From Pristionchus mayeri (taxonomy: Eukaryota; Nematoda; Chromadorea; Rhabditida; Neodiplogasteridae), in NCBI GenBank assembly GCA_036245805.1, contig BTRK01000006.1, forward strand, positions 54,491,257 through 54,555,256: a stretch of 64,000 nt of DNA. Direction: 5' to 3'. Position 1 is the stretch's first letter, and every line of letters starts with the position of its first letter. Positions 40,101 through 51,082 of this stretch are shown in pieces. The notes beneath the pieces are model-generated. The model did no database searches. It saw nothing but the letters and a program-made list of their open reading frames with translations, and was not told the DNA's origin. The translations under genes and the position numbers were made by a program.

Positions 40101-40555
40101 CTTCGTGCGAGTTCCTTTCTCTATTCACCCCACTCCCACTATTCCATCTCTCTCTCATCCCAGATCATTTCATAACTATTTTGCTGAATGAGACCTCTTC
40201 CAAATCCTTCGTCCGAGTTCCTTTCTCTATTCACCCCACTCCCACTATTCCATCCCTCCCTCATCCCAGGTCATTTCATAACTGTTTTGCTGAATGAGAC
40301 CTCTTCCAAATCCTTCGTGCGAGTTCCTTCCTCTATTCACCCCACTCCCCACTATTCCATCCCTCCCTCATCCCAGGTCATTTCATAACTGTTTTGCTGA
40401 ATGAGACCTCTTCCAAATCCTTCGTGCGAGTTCCTTTCTCTATTCACCCCACTCCCACTATTCCATCTCTCTCTCATCCCAGGTCATTTCATAACTGTTT
40501 TGCTGAATGAGACCTCTTTCAAATCCTTCGTGCGAGTTCCTTCCTCTATTCACAC
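25168..40555. repeat. 106-bp minisatellite array, about 145 units, with higher-order structure
   Basis: The unit is pyrimidine-rich on the plus strand. It reads roughly GAGACCTCTTCCAAATCC, then GTGCGAGTTCCT, CTATTCACCCCACTCCC, CCATCTCTCTCTCATCCCAG, and TCATTTCATAACTG. Units differ at a few linked positions: GTGCGA/GTCCGA, TTCCTCT/TTTCTCT, CCCTCCCTC/TCTCTCTC and AGGTC/AGATC. Rare variants show block duplications: 24 units (29478-32021 copied at 32022-34565), 11 units (35520-36686 copied at 36687-37852) and 16 units (37853-39550 copied from 39551 into the gap). The first unit at 25168 is degenerate, as expected at an array edge. Because 106 is not a multiple of three, each unit carries an ATGA overlap that yields repeated 71-codon frames; these are not genes. 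Confidence 0.97.
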
Positions 40556-41055
40556 NNNNNNNNNNNNNNNNNNNNNNNNNNNNNNNNNNNNNNNNNNNNN
40601 NNNNNNNNNNNNNNNNNNNNNNNNNNNNNNNNNNNNNNNNNNNNNNNNNNNNNNNNNNNNNNNNNNNNNNNNNNNNNNNNNNNNNNNNNNNNNNNNNNNN
40701 NNNNNNNNNNNNNNNNNNNNNNNNNNNNNNNNNNNNNNNNNNNNNNNNNNNNNNNNNNNNNNNNNNNNNNNNNNNNNNNNNNNNNNNNNNNNNNNNNNNN
40801 NNNNNNNNNNNNNNNNNNNNNNNNNNNNNNNNNNNNNNNNNNNNNNNNNNNNNNNNNNNNNNNNNNNNNNNNNNNNNNNNNNNNNNNNNNNNNNNNNNNN
40901 NNNNNNNNNNNNNNNNNNNNNNNNNNNNNNNNNNNNNNNNNNNNNNNNNNNNNNNNNNNNNNNNNNNNNNNNNNNNNNNNNNNNNNNNNNNNNNNNNNNN
41001 NNNNNNNNNNNNNNNNNNNNNNNNNNNNNNNNNNNNNNNNNNNNNNNNNNNNNNN
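40556..41055. other. Assembly gap of 500 N
   Basis: The run is exactly 500 N, which usually stands for unknown length. It interrupts the minisatellite, and no repeat units appear on its right side. The array's true length and right edge are therefore unknown. Confidence 0.98.
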
Positions 41056-41841
41056 GTACCCTGCTCACATCACAATATTCGAAGAGGACGATATTTTGGA
41101 TGACCATTACGAGATGATCATGAATAACTGTCGAAATGGAGGTCATGCAAAACGGCGTGGAACTGGCCGGATATTTGGTTGACGAACTCTGAGCACCAGT
41201 TCTGCTCGATGTTATTGTTCTAATATGATTGTTCACCGCCAAAGGTACCTCGAGCAACTGAAGCCTTCATTCCTTCTGCTCTCCGGACCAAAGTTCACAT
41301 ATCCATATCTCATGATCAGCGATACTCGTATATATGCACAGAGCACGAGCCCCTGTTTGCACCGGTCGGAACACCATGGTCGGTGTATTACGTATTTTTT
41401 TCTAAAATAACAAATGAATGATTTATCTGATTTGAGCATATAGGAAAAATTGCAATAATAGTGAAGCAATACCCGGTTGAATACGATATGTGCATTGCAC
41501 TGAAAAGGGTAGAGGGGAGCATCCAGAAGGAGGGGTTGGAGCAAGATAGATGATATCTATTCAATTTCACACCAGATATTGCCTTCAAGAATCGAATGAC
41601 TGGGCCGGTTTAAGAATGCATAGGCTGAAACGTGCGAAATCAGACAAGGGTTATCGACCAAATCGACCCGACTTGTCACACAAAAATATGCGAAGAGGCA
41701 GGTTAACTTTTCACATCTTTCCAACATCCACACCCCGTCAGCTTTTTCGCGTGGCGATTTCGTTTGGAACGATATTACACAGACAACGAATTGCACTAAA
41801 AAGAGTTACACTCGGAACATGTTTTCTTCACTTTCGCTGTG
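41056..41841. other. Unassigned stretch right of the gap
   Basis: 41064-41183 on the plus strand is open and encodes an acidic start (ITIFEEDDILDDHYEM) ending in a stop. It could be a terminal exon of a gene crossing the array, but its start is hidden by the gap. The rest shows no gene and may include 3' untranslated sequence of the MLT-10-like gene. Confidence 0.3.
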
Positions 41842-44800
41842 CTAAGATAGCACCGAGGGCGACAGGACACTCGCCATCAGGGTGCTCTTCGAGAAGATTG
41901 CTGGAGAGGCGACTCCTGCGAGAGAATCGCGCCTGAAAAGTAGAGTTCGAGAAACGATAGAAACGGTCTCTTCAATCTATTCACACTTCATGAGTTTGCC
42001 AGAAGGAAGAGATGTCCCGAATGTCGCACTCTATGCTTTAAAAGCAGTCAAAATATTCCACAAAATATCTTATTTTGCACATGGGTAACGAATGGATTAT
42101 TACAGATAGAACATACCTCCGAGCACCATCGGCGAGAGCACGTCCGGGCAAAGCACAAGGGGTGAGAGGATCAGCGGTGAGAGGACGTAGGGGTTGATGA
42201 CGTTCGGTGATAGCACATATGGAGTGAGGATGAAGGGAGCGAATACGAGAGGGGAGAGCACGTAGGGAGAGAGGACGTACGGAGAGAGAATGAAGGGCAT
42301 ACCGACCTAGAATTGGAAAAGTTAATTCAAATTTCAGAAATTTTAATCTTAAAAAAATATTGGAGATTTGGTAAAATTCTTGTAGATAAAGTATAAATGT
42401 AGATGAAATATAAAACACCTAACCGCTGGTGATAGAACATAGGGCGAGAGCACGGCAGGGTTGAGAATGAGGGGAGAGAAGAGAGATGGCGAGAGCACAA
42501 CGGGGCCGAGCACGGATAGACATGAAAAAAGGTAAAATATTAAATGGGACAAAGGCGAACCAAATGAATCCTTTCCGAGTATTTTCACTGGTGGTTCGTA
42601 CGCAAGTAAAATAAAATTCTAATGCACTTTTTTGAATAATATCCGATCGGCTATGGTTATATCGGATGAGTCATGAAAGAGGTAAAATATTGATTGGACA
42701 AGCCGAAGTAGAATGCATTTCGTTTTTCGGCATTCCCAGATTCGAAGAAACATGAAGTATCAAGAGACGAGAGTCTGTCTCTTGAAATGTTGATCTCTGA
42801 AATCTCTTGAGACATGAAAGAGTTAAAATATTGTTAGAATTAGAAAGAAAATTTCATTTCGTTTTCGTTCTACTGCTGTCCTCCTATCCATCGACTGTTC
42901 TCTTCGACCATACTACAGGGTCATGATATATTATGAATCAAGGCACATGGTCCCTTTCCCCCTTCTTACCATACACAGGCGTGAACATGTACGGCGAGAG
43001 CACTGTCGGGGCGAGCACATACAGTTGTCCGGGAATGACGGTTTGACGCTTAGATCGATGATGCGGTTCCTGAAAAGAACAGGCACTATGTACTCCATTA
43101 CTTTGACTTCGAAGATTTGTTTGCATCTACTCTGGTTTCTGGGATCATCCTGAACAGTGGGTGGGGAGTTTCCTGCCCACTGGCCAATAGTCTTTCTGAC
43201 CACTGAATGGTCCGACCTACAAATGGAAATGGGAATGACACTGACCACTTCAGTCTTGTTCGCCGCGAATATCTCAATTCGCTTCCACAGAGCTGCCTCT
43301 CGTTGCTTGTGCGAAAGCGTGCTGTACTCGTACAAATCGAAATCCTCCCTGCATTAGAAACATTGAAATGTCAATTCAGCACAGTACGTGCAAAATCAAA
43401 TCTACGATTTTTGCCTGTCCTTGTTTCAATGGCGCACAATTGTGTACTGTGTGCCTTGATCTTCCGGATGATGAGTTTGCAAGATAATGTAGCGAGACGC
43501 ATAATTTTTCATTCCGAGGATGGAGAGGCGTATTGGTCTCGTAAACTTGTCTCTAATTGCCCACTCTAATTACCATCCGATCGTAAATCTCCTATCTCTG
43601 AACCAAAAAGAACACCAACCTTTGGTCCTCCTTGATCCCCTGCTGCTCGTACACTTTTATCAGCTGGTCCTTATCTAGGAAGGTGAACTGTCGTTTCTTC
43701 ATTTGGAATCTCTGACGTCGAGTGAAGCTCTTCTCCACGTCCTTGAACGTCTCCTGAATCTTCTTCGTAGCATCAACGAAGGCGCCCTCCACGCCGAAGA
43801 CGTTCATGTTCTTCAGCGTCTGAAATGTTTCGAATTAGCAAATGTGGGCAAATGATAAATTCGCATTGAATTGTTTGTGCAAAGACTGGTTTTGAGCTTG
43901 CAATTCCCCTATGAACAGTTTTTTTGGGCAACGTAATGAAAACCTCCTCGATGTCTGCCCAAACCCTAATAGTAGATGTGTTACCTTCATCGCCTCGTCC
44001 ACGGTGCTTCGCGCGCCTGAGACCTCAAATACAAATATAGAATAACAAATCAGAGGTCAAAGATCAACGATCAGCGTACCTCCATGATCATCTCCAGCAG
44101 GCTGTCACGGTCCTTCTGCTGCAGCCCCGATGCCTCGAGCAGAGAGGGCAGAGGCACGATTTGGTCCTCGCTATCGTCCTCAAAGGTCAAAGATCAAAGA
44201 TCAAAGATCAGACAATCCCAAGAAGTTGCTAATTAATAATCACCCTCCGGGATGATGCCATCGTCCTCAACCAAAGATTGTTCTGAACTGTGAGAATAGA
44301 AAGCGTAGTCCGTGGTGTGGTGGGCGAGATTTAGTACATTTGTTTCTCCATATACCCGGAACGCGGAGGAAAAATGTTCCGCGTATACTTAGAAACAAAT
44401 ATACTAAATCTCGCTCACCACACCACGGACGATGATGATTTCTATTCTCACAGTATAAAATACTCATATTCCGTTCATCCTTGATATTCGACGAATAGAT
44501 CGCGATTATCTAGACTGTTATTGCCAACCTTGTAGAATGCGAGAATGGAGGGCGAGAGCACGCCACGACCCTCGTATTTATCGGGAAGAACAGGTACAAA
44601 TCGAGGAGAGAGCATCTGAAAATGTAAATTTCCCTTACTGCATCATCATCGTGACATTGCTACTACTACATCACCATCGTGACCGTACACTTTGTAGCAG
44701 TGACTCTCTCATATTTCTCGTTGATAGTACAAAAAATCAATAAAAATAAGGTAGAAGATGCGTGACTGTTGACGCCATGCAAATCAAAGTCGAATTTGAC

Positions 44801-47800
44801 CGGGAAGAGTAGTGCGGGATATTATAACTCACTTTGTAATTCGGTTCATTCCTGTTTCTGGTCGAGTGAGCTCGGATCGAGTCTGCGAGTGAGAACGCCT
44901 GCTGTACGATGTGAGGCATCTGAACAGGTCGGGAAGGCGGAGCAGAGGAGTCGTTGAGAGCTTTCTGAATCAGACGACGTCATCGACGAAGACGAGATGC
45001 TGTGAGTAACCTTATCGAAGACGAGCTGTTCCATCGGCAGATCGTAGACTCGGGAGCCAGGCGATGAATTCTGCCCGTCGATCTGCTTCTAGAAAGTAGA
45101 GTTCGAGAAACGATACCACGATATCTGCATTCTAAACACTCTCTCGACCTTGCGAGTGGCGAGGGAGTGCATACAATGAAGAGAGCGCGGTATCGTTTCT
45201 CGAACTCTACTAGAAATGGAACGAGTTCAGGGATATGGATACCAAACGATTCTAAGTGCTATAAGAGAAAAGTACGGTGCTCAACAAAAAGTATAATTCA
45301 CTTTCAGCTTCAGAATGTTCTTGTACGTCTCTGTCCATCCATTGTCCTTGTCATCGTCGTCTCTCGTGGTCCGAACGATTTTAGAAATCGCCTGGATTCG
45401 CATAAATTATATCTCATAAATTTTTCTATGTAAAATTCCAAATAGTTGTATGTGGTGATAGAATAGATCGAGAAAACACAATAAGAAATACAAATCGATT
45501 CAGAAATTTCTGAGGCGGTAGTTTCTCAAACAAATATTCTCACGTGAGATTATCCTAACTTTTGCTTGATGGATTTGTTTCTCCGAACGATTATACCTGT
45601 GAGATTCGCTGGACGGGCGTCTTCTGACCGCTGTGAATGCTCGTGATGCGAGACATCTTCTTCACCTTTAGGATTTGAATAAAATATGCCACCACTTTCA
45701 TTCTCACAAAGTAACTTTCACTCTCAGTTCATTAAATCAAATGTGTTGCCACTTTCACTCTCAGTTCACGCAAGAGCGGGAAACTCCGAAACATCCGTCG
45801 TTCAACTTTCTCCTTCACTTTCCCTTTCACTATACAAACTCACACGATTTATCTTGTCACTCTTGGTTCCCGGATTCTCCACCAGACGGTACTCACTGCG
45901 CTTCGCTCGAAAATGATCTTGCTCCTGAAAGTTGGAGAGTTCTTCTAATAATACACATTAATTTCACTCCTCCGAAAGATCGATTCTAACTTCCCCTTCC
46001 CTGCTCTCGCCCACGTACTCGATTAATAACTCCGGCAGTAAAATAAATGGAATCATCAGCACAAATAAAGTTAGCTGACCTTCGTCTCTCGCACTGTATT
46101 CGTCGAAACCATTTTCTTTCGCAGTATCGCCTTCTCCTCGTTTACTTTTTGAAGTTTTGTGTGAACTGCAGCTTTCCTCCTGTTCTCCTTTCTCATTTTC
46201 CTTAGTTTCGTGATCCTTGCGGTCTTGTCGATGACAAATGCCGGTTCAGTCTGCTGCATGTTCGCCGACCTTCAACAATTGTGTTCAGTCCCTGCCTTTC
46301 TTGCACGCTTCGACTTTACGCAAACCTTTTGAACGAAAAGGGCAGATGGAACGTGCAAACGAAAAGAGTACTTTTGAACCGAGAATGCACCAGTAAAACC
46401 TGCTATGTCTTCACTCGAACACTTTTAAATGCGTGGGAGTATATAGTGAAGAGAATGATCTTTTCTCTAGCTCTATAATTACGCTATCAAAATATGGTGA
46501 AAATTGGGCGTTTGATCTCGAAGAGTTTGATCCCGTTATCGCAAAGGGTCGATGAACGGGAAAGTTGCTGCGATATCAAGTGTGAACAGAGCACGCAAAA
46601 AACGCAATGAATGAGGGGGGATCTCGAGAATTACCCGAGCATGCAAAAAACGCTCTCAATCAGGAGAGATGCTCCCAAAATACCTCCGTTGGTCGTTAAT
46701 CGTGTTCCGCGCCTGCACGAGACACTCGGACGTTCGAACTATGTCGGTCTTGACCGGAATTCGGTGCAAGCAAAGCAGGAATTCACGCTCAGAATCTGAA
46801 TATAAAGTTTGTCAAATAACTTTTTTTACACCAGTTCGGTAAATTATTCTTAATGTATTTAGCTGAAATCCTGAATATGAGGCTATTTTATGAACTACTC
46901 CGAGTACTTATGTTGCATTCTAACCTTTATCCAGCTGAGGAACTACGCCTTTGGCGACCTGAACCAGTAGAGCTTTGACTGAGTGAATGTACCTAAAATA
47001 TGGATTTTGTTGTATTTTTCGTTTTGAACTTTATCCAATACAAAACATTTCGAAATACTCGAAGGCGCATATTTTTTTTAAAAAATCATCATCGTGTGCA
47101 CACTTTTCAAGGAGCCCCAAGTGAACTACCACCTTCCTGTGACATCGGAACTGACCACATGTAGTGCATGCCTCGGACGGCTTCGAACGAGTCCTTGCCC
47201 ATCCGCATCTTCTCAGCAATTTCCACTCCATTCGCGCGCTGCTTTGAGAAGTTATCTAAAATTGCTGCAATATCATTAGTGCGAAAGAAAAGAACATTCC
47301 ACATCTTCAGCATTTTCGCACAGAGATAGAGGAACCCTTCGAGAATACTGCATACAAGTACTTATGTTGGTTCTCGTCAGGAATCCTCGTGCCTAGTGCC
47401 GACATTGTTCATTATCTATTGTATCCATTGCTCAGTTTTGCCTATTGGTGACGATCGAGCAGCCGTCTAAATCTCTTCAGTTTACATGCTCTCTCGTCTC
47501 TCTGACTGGTGAGAGAGCTTGCAAACCGAAGAGAGTTGGACCATTGACTTCCCATCTCGATCGTTGTTCAAACAAGTAAGAGATTATCACGCATCTGCCC
47601 ACATGAGCAATAGAGTTCGAGTAAGGATACCATACTCTCTTCATTCTACACACTCGCTCGCTGCTCTACCGGCGTAGGGAGAAATGAAGATATCACAGTA
47701 TCGTTTCCCGAACACTAGTGGGCAGAGAGAGAGAGAAAAAGTGAAAAAGTGAAGTGTCAAGTAAGGCAAGGTGTTTTCACTATCAATCTTAAAATGGCAT

Positions 47801-49329
47801 TGCAGATAGCGGGTTGTTGTCATTTCCGACTTTCGCTTCAGTCAAAAACAAGAGTGCGCTATTCGGGTAACGGTCTCTTCATTTCTCCCACTGTCTCACG
47901 ACTCGAGCGGGCGAGAGAGTGTGTGAAATGAAGAGACCATTACTCGAATAGCGCACTTTATCAAAAACCACTGTCACTTGTGGTGAAAAAAAACACTGTC
48001 ACTCTCACAACAAGCCACTAGTTCCATATTGCTAAGAAAAGATTAGGTTTCACACACCGCCTTACGTGGAAGAAACCTAACACCTTTTCCAATTTTGAAT
48101 GTGCCATTTTTCGCGCGTCTTCCTAAATTGGTGTTGACTTACTGGCGGATGATGCTAGGGAGTGGTCGATTACTAAGATAAGAATGAAGCTGTCGATGCA
48201 CCTCATGCTTCCAAGTCGTCCTCAAAGTATGGAAGAGGGTTGGGTCCGGACCTGATTAAATAGCCGACCCTATCCCGATCCAGGATTTGGAGAGGGGAGG
48301 AGAGTTCTCGGTCTCCATTCTGAGGTGCGACAAAAAGCCCTCCGTTCACTATTACGTGCTGATTCGATGAACTGTATCACAGGATGTGTTGCAAGAAATG
48401 TTTTTCGGCGTCGGTTTTAACCCTCAAAATGCAAAAAATAGCACACCATACGAGCTGTTTTAATCGATCGAGAATCTCATGCTAACACTCGTACGCCGAT
48501 TTTCCGATTTTAAAATTTGTTGATCGCCGAATCGCATGCAGCCGACATTCATTGCACAAATAAGTGAATACAAGTAAAATAACACCTTTTGGGGAACAAC
48601 CTTTGTCAAATAAAATTGTATAGGTTTTCATAAAATGGGAAAAATTGTTTGACATTTTTTTTAGATTCAGAGAGTGATATCCATCTGCGCTTGCACCGAA
48701 TTGCGATCAACAACCGAAATCGTCCGCGCGCGTTCGAATGCCTCGTGCAAAAACGCGATTTACGACAGCCCCACTTAATTTGGGAGCAATTCCCCGCATT
48801 GATAGCGTTTTTTGCTTGATCATTTGGAGCTTAGCAGCTAGGGATATTTCCCGTTCACCGATCTTTTTACGTCATCAAAATTTAGCACTATTGCTAATAA
48901 ATCGAAACGATAAAACAGAAAATATTTAAAATATTTAGTTAGCGGTTTCTAGAGAAACAGCAACAATTCCATCATTCTCTTCAATATGTACTCGACCTTG
49001 CATCTGAAAGTTGAGTAAGTGTCTCTCTCTCCCCACCCCCCCCCCCCCCCTCCATCTCCCCCTCTCCCACCCACCTCTCTCTCTCCCTCTCCCCCCCTCC
49101 CTCGCTCTATCCATACCTCTCTCCTTCCCTCTCTCCCTCCCTCTCTATCCCTCACTCTCTCCCTCCCCTTGCAATAAGGCGTGAGGAGGAATTCTCCCTT
49201 GTCCCACGCCTCCTTAAATTGATTGTAATAAGTCATCATACGGTGTCGACAATAAGGAAGTGTTTTTGCTTGTGCAGCCCAATTGTCATGCATGGATTTC
49301 GCAATATCATCATGTGTTAGGAGATGCAA
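41842..49329 (-). CDS. MLT-10-like moulting protein (nematode PxVLSP-repeat family)
   Basis: Minus-strand exons mostly join in phase: about 48994-49329 (probable amino-terminal part), 47156-47347, 46925-46992, 46684-46795, 46080-46269, 45844-45924, 45597-45665, 45302-45391, 45011-45088, 44833-44919, 44529-44615, 44080-44178, 43985-44023, 43620-43819, 43246-43348, 43102-43149, 42970-43069, 42424 to about 42509, 42117-42306, 41842-41915. The product exceeds 660 residues. The C-terminal third has the family's VLSP/ILSP/NPxVLSP repeats and ends [18 protein letters not shown]. An RSKRQ site before the repeats suggests proprotein cleavage. MLT-10 in C. elegans is a secreted hypodermal protein needed for moulting. 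The start and signal peptide are not resolved. One repeat exon (edge about 42509) has CAT where a CAG acceptor is expected. Several introns hold palindromes. Confidence 0.85.
41940..41995. repeat. Solitary half of an H1 palindrome
   Basis: GTAGAGTTCGAGAAACGATA followed by CGGTCTCTTCAATCTATTCACACTTC matches the left arm of H1 elements, but no right arm follows. It lies in the last intron of the MLT-10-like gene. Confidence 0.65.
44181..44212. repeat. TCAAAGA heptamer tandem repeat
   Basis: Three to four tandem copies of CAAAGATC-type units sit directly next to a TTTGAG splice acceptor in the MLT-10-like gene. Similar units occur at 44053 and 11525. Confidence 0.6.
44281..44457. repeat. 177-bp foldback in MLT-10-like intron
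   Basis: The left arm ACTGTGAGAATAGAAA...GTGGTGTGGTGGGCGAGATTTAGTA-type is mirrored by AAATCTCGCTCACCACACCAC...TTTCTATTCTCACAGT. Arms are about 75 bp with a short GCGGA loop. It lies between the exons at 44529 and 44080. A short open piece next to it (44242-44265, EDDGIIPEG) resembles the following exon's start but does not fit the phase. Confidence 0.8.
45096..45211. repeat. Palindromic element, H1 family
   Basis: Starts GTAGAGTTCGAGAAACGATA and ends TATCGTTTCTCGAACTCTAC, with inner CATTCTAAACACTCTCTCG / ATACAATGAAGAGAGC. It lies in an MLT-10-like intron, within 10 bp of an exon. Confidence 0.9.
47461..47547. repeat. Palindromic element, H2 family
   Basis: CTCTTCAGTTTACATGCTCTC is mirrored by GAGAGCTTGCAAACCGAAGAG. 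Copies occur at 16461, 60151 and 62940. Confidence 0.85.
47611..47718. repeat. Palindromic element, H1 family, diverged
   Basis: Left end TAGAGTTCGAGTAAGGATAC and right end AGTATCGTTTCCCGAACACTA enclose the CTCTTCATTCTACACACTCG block. It is more mutated than other H1 copies. Confidence 0.8.
47851..47957. repeat. Palindromic element with H1-type core and different ends
   Basis: The ends are AGTGCGCTATTCGGGTAA and TTACTCGAATAGCGCACT. The core CGGTCTCTTCATTTCTCCCAC / GTGTGTGAAATGAAGAGACC follows the H1 plan. It shows that the core and end modules can be combined differently. Confidence 0.8.
48665..48774 (+). pseudogene. Inverted relic exon of an MLT-10-like gene
   Basis: On the plus strand, after a TTTTTTTTAG acceptor, this segment reads [16 protein letters not shown] and later [11 protein letters not shown]. 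That aligns with the minus-strand exon 46684-46795 of the MLT-10-like gene ([27 protein letters not shown]), with the same acceptor phase. No partner exons were found nearby, so it looks like an isolated inverted duplicate. It lies in the presumed first long intron of the gene. Confidence 0.6.
49021..49165. repeat. CT-rich (GA-rich on minus) low-complexity tract
   Basis: A long CTCTCCC-type tract includes a C12 run. On the minus strand it is open in frame with conserved-looking sequence on both sides, giving Gly/Arg/Glu-rich residues. It may be translated or removed as an intron starting at the GTGAGG donor near 49160. Confidence 0.8.
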
Positions 49330-49511
49330 TAAATGAAATATTTCTTACGATCAGTAACTCAAATCAATGCATTCCCACGTGAACATTTATATCTGTAATC
49401 GTTATCTACTCACACAAATACATGGTGCATGTGCTAAACAAACAAAAGTCTTGAAGCTCTGGAATCATCTCCGATCCTATTCGCATGGTCTTGTTTCGAG
49501 ACAATCAGAAA

Positions 49512-51082
49512 TCAGAAAATTGTTGTGTCCACTTGCGAGAAAATCTGCGGCGTCTTCGGGACCACTTTCCTTGAGTAGTCATCATTATTGGAGGCAATAA
49601 TCATATTTCCTCGCATTGCGTACCGGAACAAGCGCAAGAGCTCGGCACGATACTCAGCCATCGTTAGGAGGACCGCTAGTGCATCGAGTGGAAGAAATAA
49701 GGAGATGAGCAGTGGACCGGCGTCCGCGATCGCAGTCGCGTCCACGTCCAGCAGCGGCAGGATCAGGAAGGCACCGCAAGTGAGATAGAGGGCGAAGAAG
49801 GGAATCAGTGTCTGGAATGTCTAGAAAATTTAGTGTTACACATCTGAGGTCAGATTTTCATCATCACGATGCATTGGCAAATTCGATTTTACAAGGACTA
49901 ATATTGGCATGGAAAATGGAAAAGAGCGCTATCCCATACCTGTATGCAAAGAGTGAGGAAGAGCTGCTTCTGCAGTCGAATCGTCGCTTGCGACATAAAT
50001 GTCACGCGTGAGAAGAAGGCGAAAATGCTGAGAATGGCGTAGATCATGAAGGTGGCGCATACGCCCATCACAGTGGACGCAATAGCAACGCCGATGAGGG
50101 TTCGTGCATTGAACCGGCCGTCTTCCTTAGAGAATTTGATATAATTTTTGTCTGATATCTGTGTATAGCTCTTCAAATGTTTCTCGGAAAGGTCTAACCA
50201 ATACGCCTTCCGCCACAATCATCGCTCGATCTCTGCTGTCGACACCGAATTTCTCGGCTATCTCATCGCGTGCTAGCTCCCTTCCACGGTCGGAGGGCGC
50301 AAGATTAAAGTAGACGTTAGAGTACCTGATAGATATCGCTCATTATACCTTCGAAGCAAATGCAAATCGAGCATCTATAAACAGATTGTGCAAGACATAT
50401 ATTCAAACTCAAATATTCCCTACCATACGACGATTTCAAATGCTCCTAATGCGCTAAGTAGACATATAAATCCAGGCTTTGTGAACAGCTGAATTAGACG
50501 TGGTCTGAGATAGCGATTGGTGCATCAGGAATGCTTAATGCCGGCCTGACTGCCTGACTGCCCATAGCCGGTAGAGAAAGCTGTAGACGTCCAGAACGAA
50601 GATGAAAGAGTAGACGGTTCCGTAGATATACAGTCCTCGCTAAGAAAATAAATTATGCTTCGGTTTGTTCAGCTGAATTACTGGATCTGTGACTAAGCCA
50701 GTTGCGATCATGACGAGCAGCCGATCTTTCGCGACAAATCTCTGAAATTTTGTAATTGTATCAGTTTGCGCCTCTATTAACGTCGCGCAGTTCACCTCTC
50801 TTACGAAACACTGCCCTGTGGTGGATATCATATCCACAATTACAATAATCATCTGAAACCAAATATGTAGTGCTAAATGTGGAGTTATATGGACACTTGA
50901 AGATATCGATACGCTCCTAGCTTGCTTTTATTGCAGAATATAATGCAGTATAGCAACAAGAGACTGAGCAGCATTCCGAGCGCTGTAATAACATACATAA
51001 TATTCAAACAGCTATTCATAAAAGTACTGTATGTTGAGTATTCAGCATATAGTTCAAAAAGATAGTAGTCCGCCATGTTCAT
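49512..51082 (-). CDS. Serpentine chemoreceptor (Str/Srh superfamily GPCR)
   Basis: Eight minus-strand exons splice in phase to 361 residues: 50897-51082, 50796-50852, 50682-50741, 50551-50639, 50424-50504, 50199-50325, 49940-50125, 49512-49811. Seven hydrophobic segments are visible, starting with an extracellular N-terminus (MNMADYYLFE) and TM1 ending near YCIIFCNKSK. TM5 is followed by the nematode signature S-x-x-T-x-x-LQKQLF and then Q/TLIPF at TM6. TM7 has PLDALAVLLTMAEYR, the family's P-x-D-A...YR ending. Such receptors are expressed in chemosensory neurons and signal through G proteins; the ligand is unknown. I cannot separate Srh from Str or Sri by eye. A possible extra upstream exon is noted at 51257-51446. 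Confidence 0.9.

Noticed and set aside
25240..40537. More than 130 overlapping 71-codon open frames, each ending and starting at ATGA.
   Set aside because: They are produced by a 106-bp unit length (not a multiple of three) with one ATGA per unit. They have no signal, domain or splice logic and follow the repeat exactly.
25168..40555. CRISPR-like array.
   Set aside because: Units are contiguous tandem copies without unique spacers, and the genome is eukaryotic.
25168..40555. Centromeric satellite.
   Set aside because: Only one locus is visible, and nematodes of this group are generally holocentric, so length and higher-order structure alone do not support it.
40401..41257. Open frames of about 200-240 codons across the gap.
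   Set aside because: Most of their length is N. They are artefacts of the assembly gap.
44242..44265. A small extra exon (EDDGIIPEG) in the MLT-10-like gene.
   Set aside because: Its phase does not fit the flanking exons, which join correctly without it. It may be a relic copy of the following exon's start.
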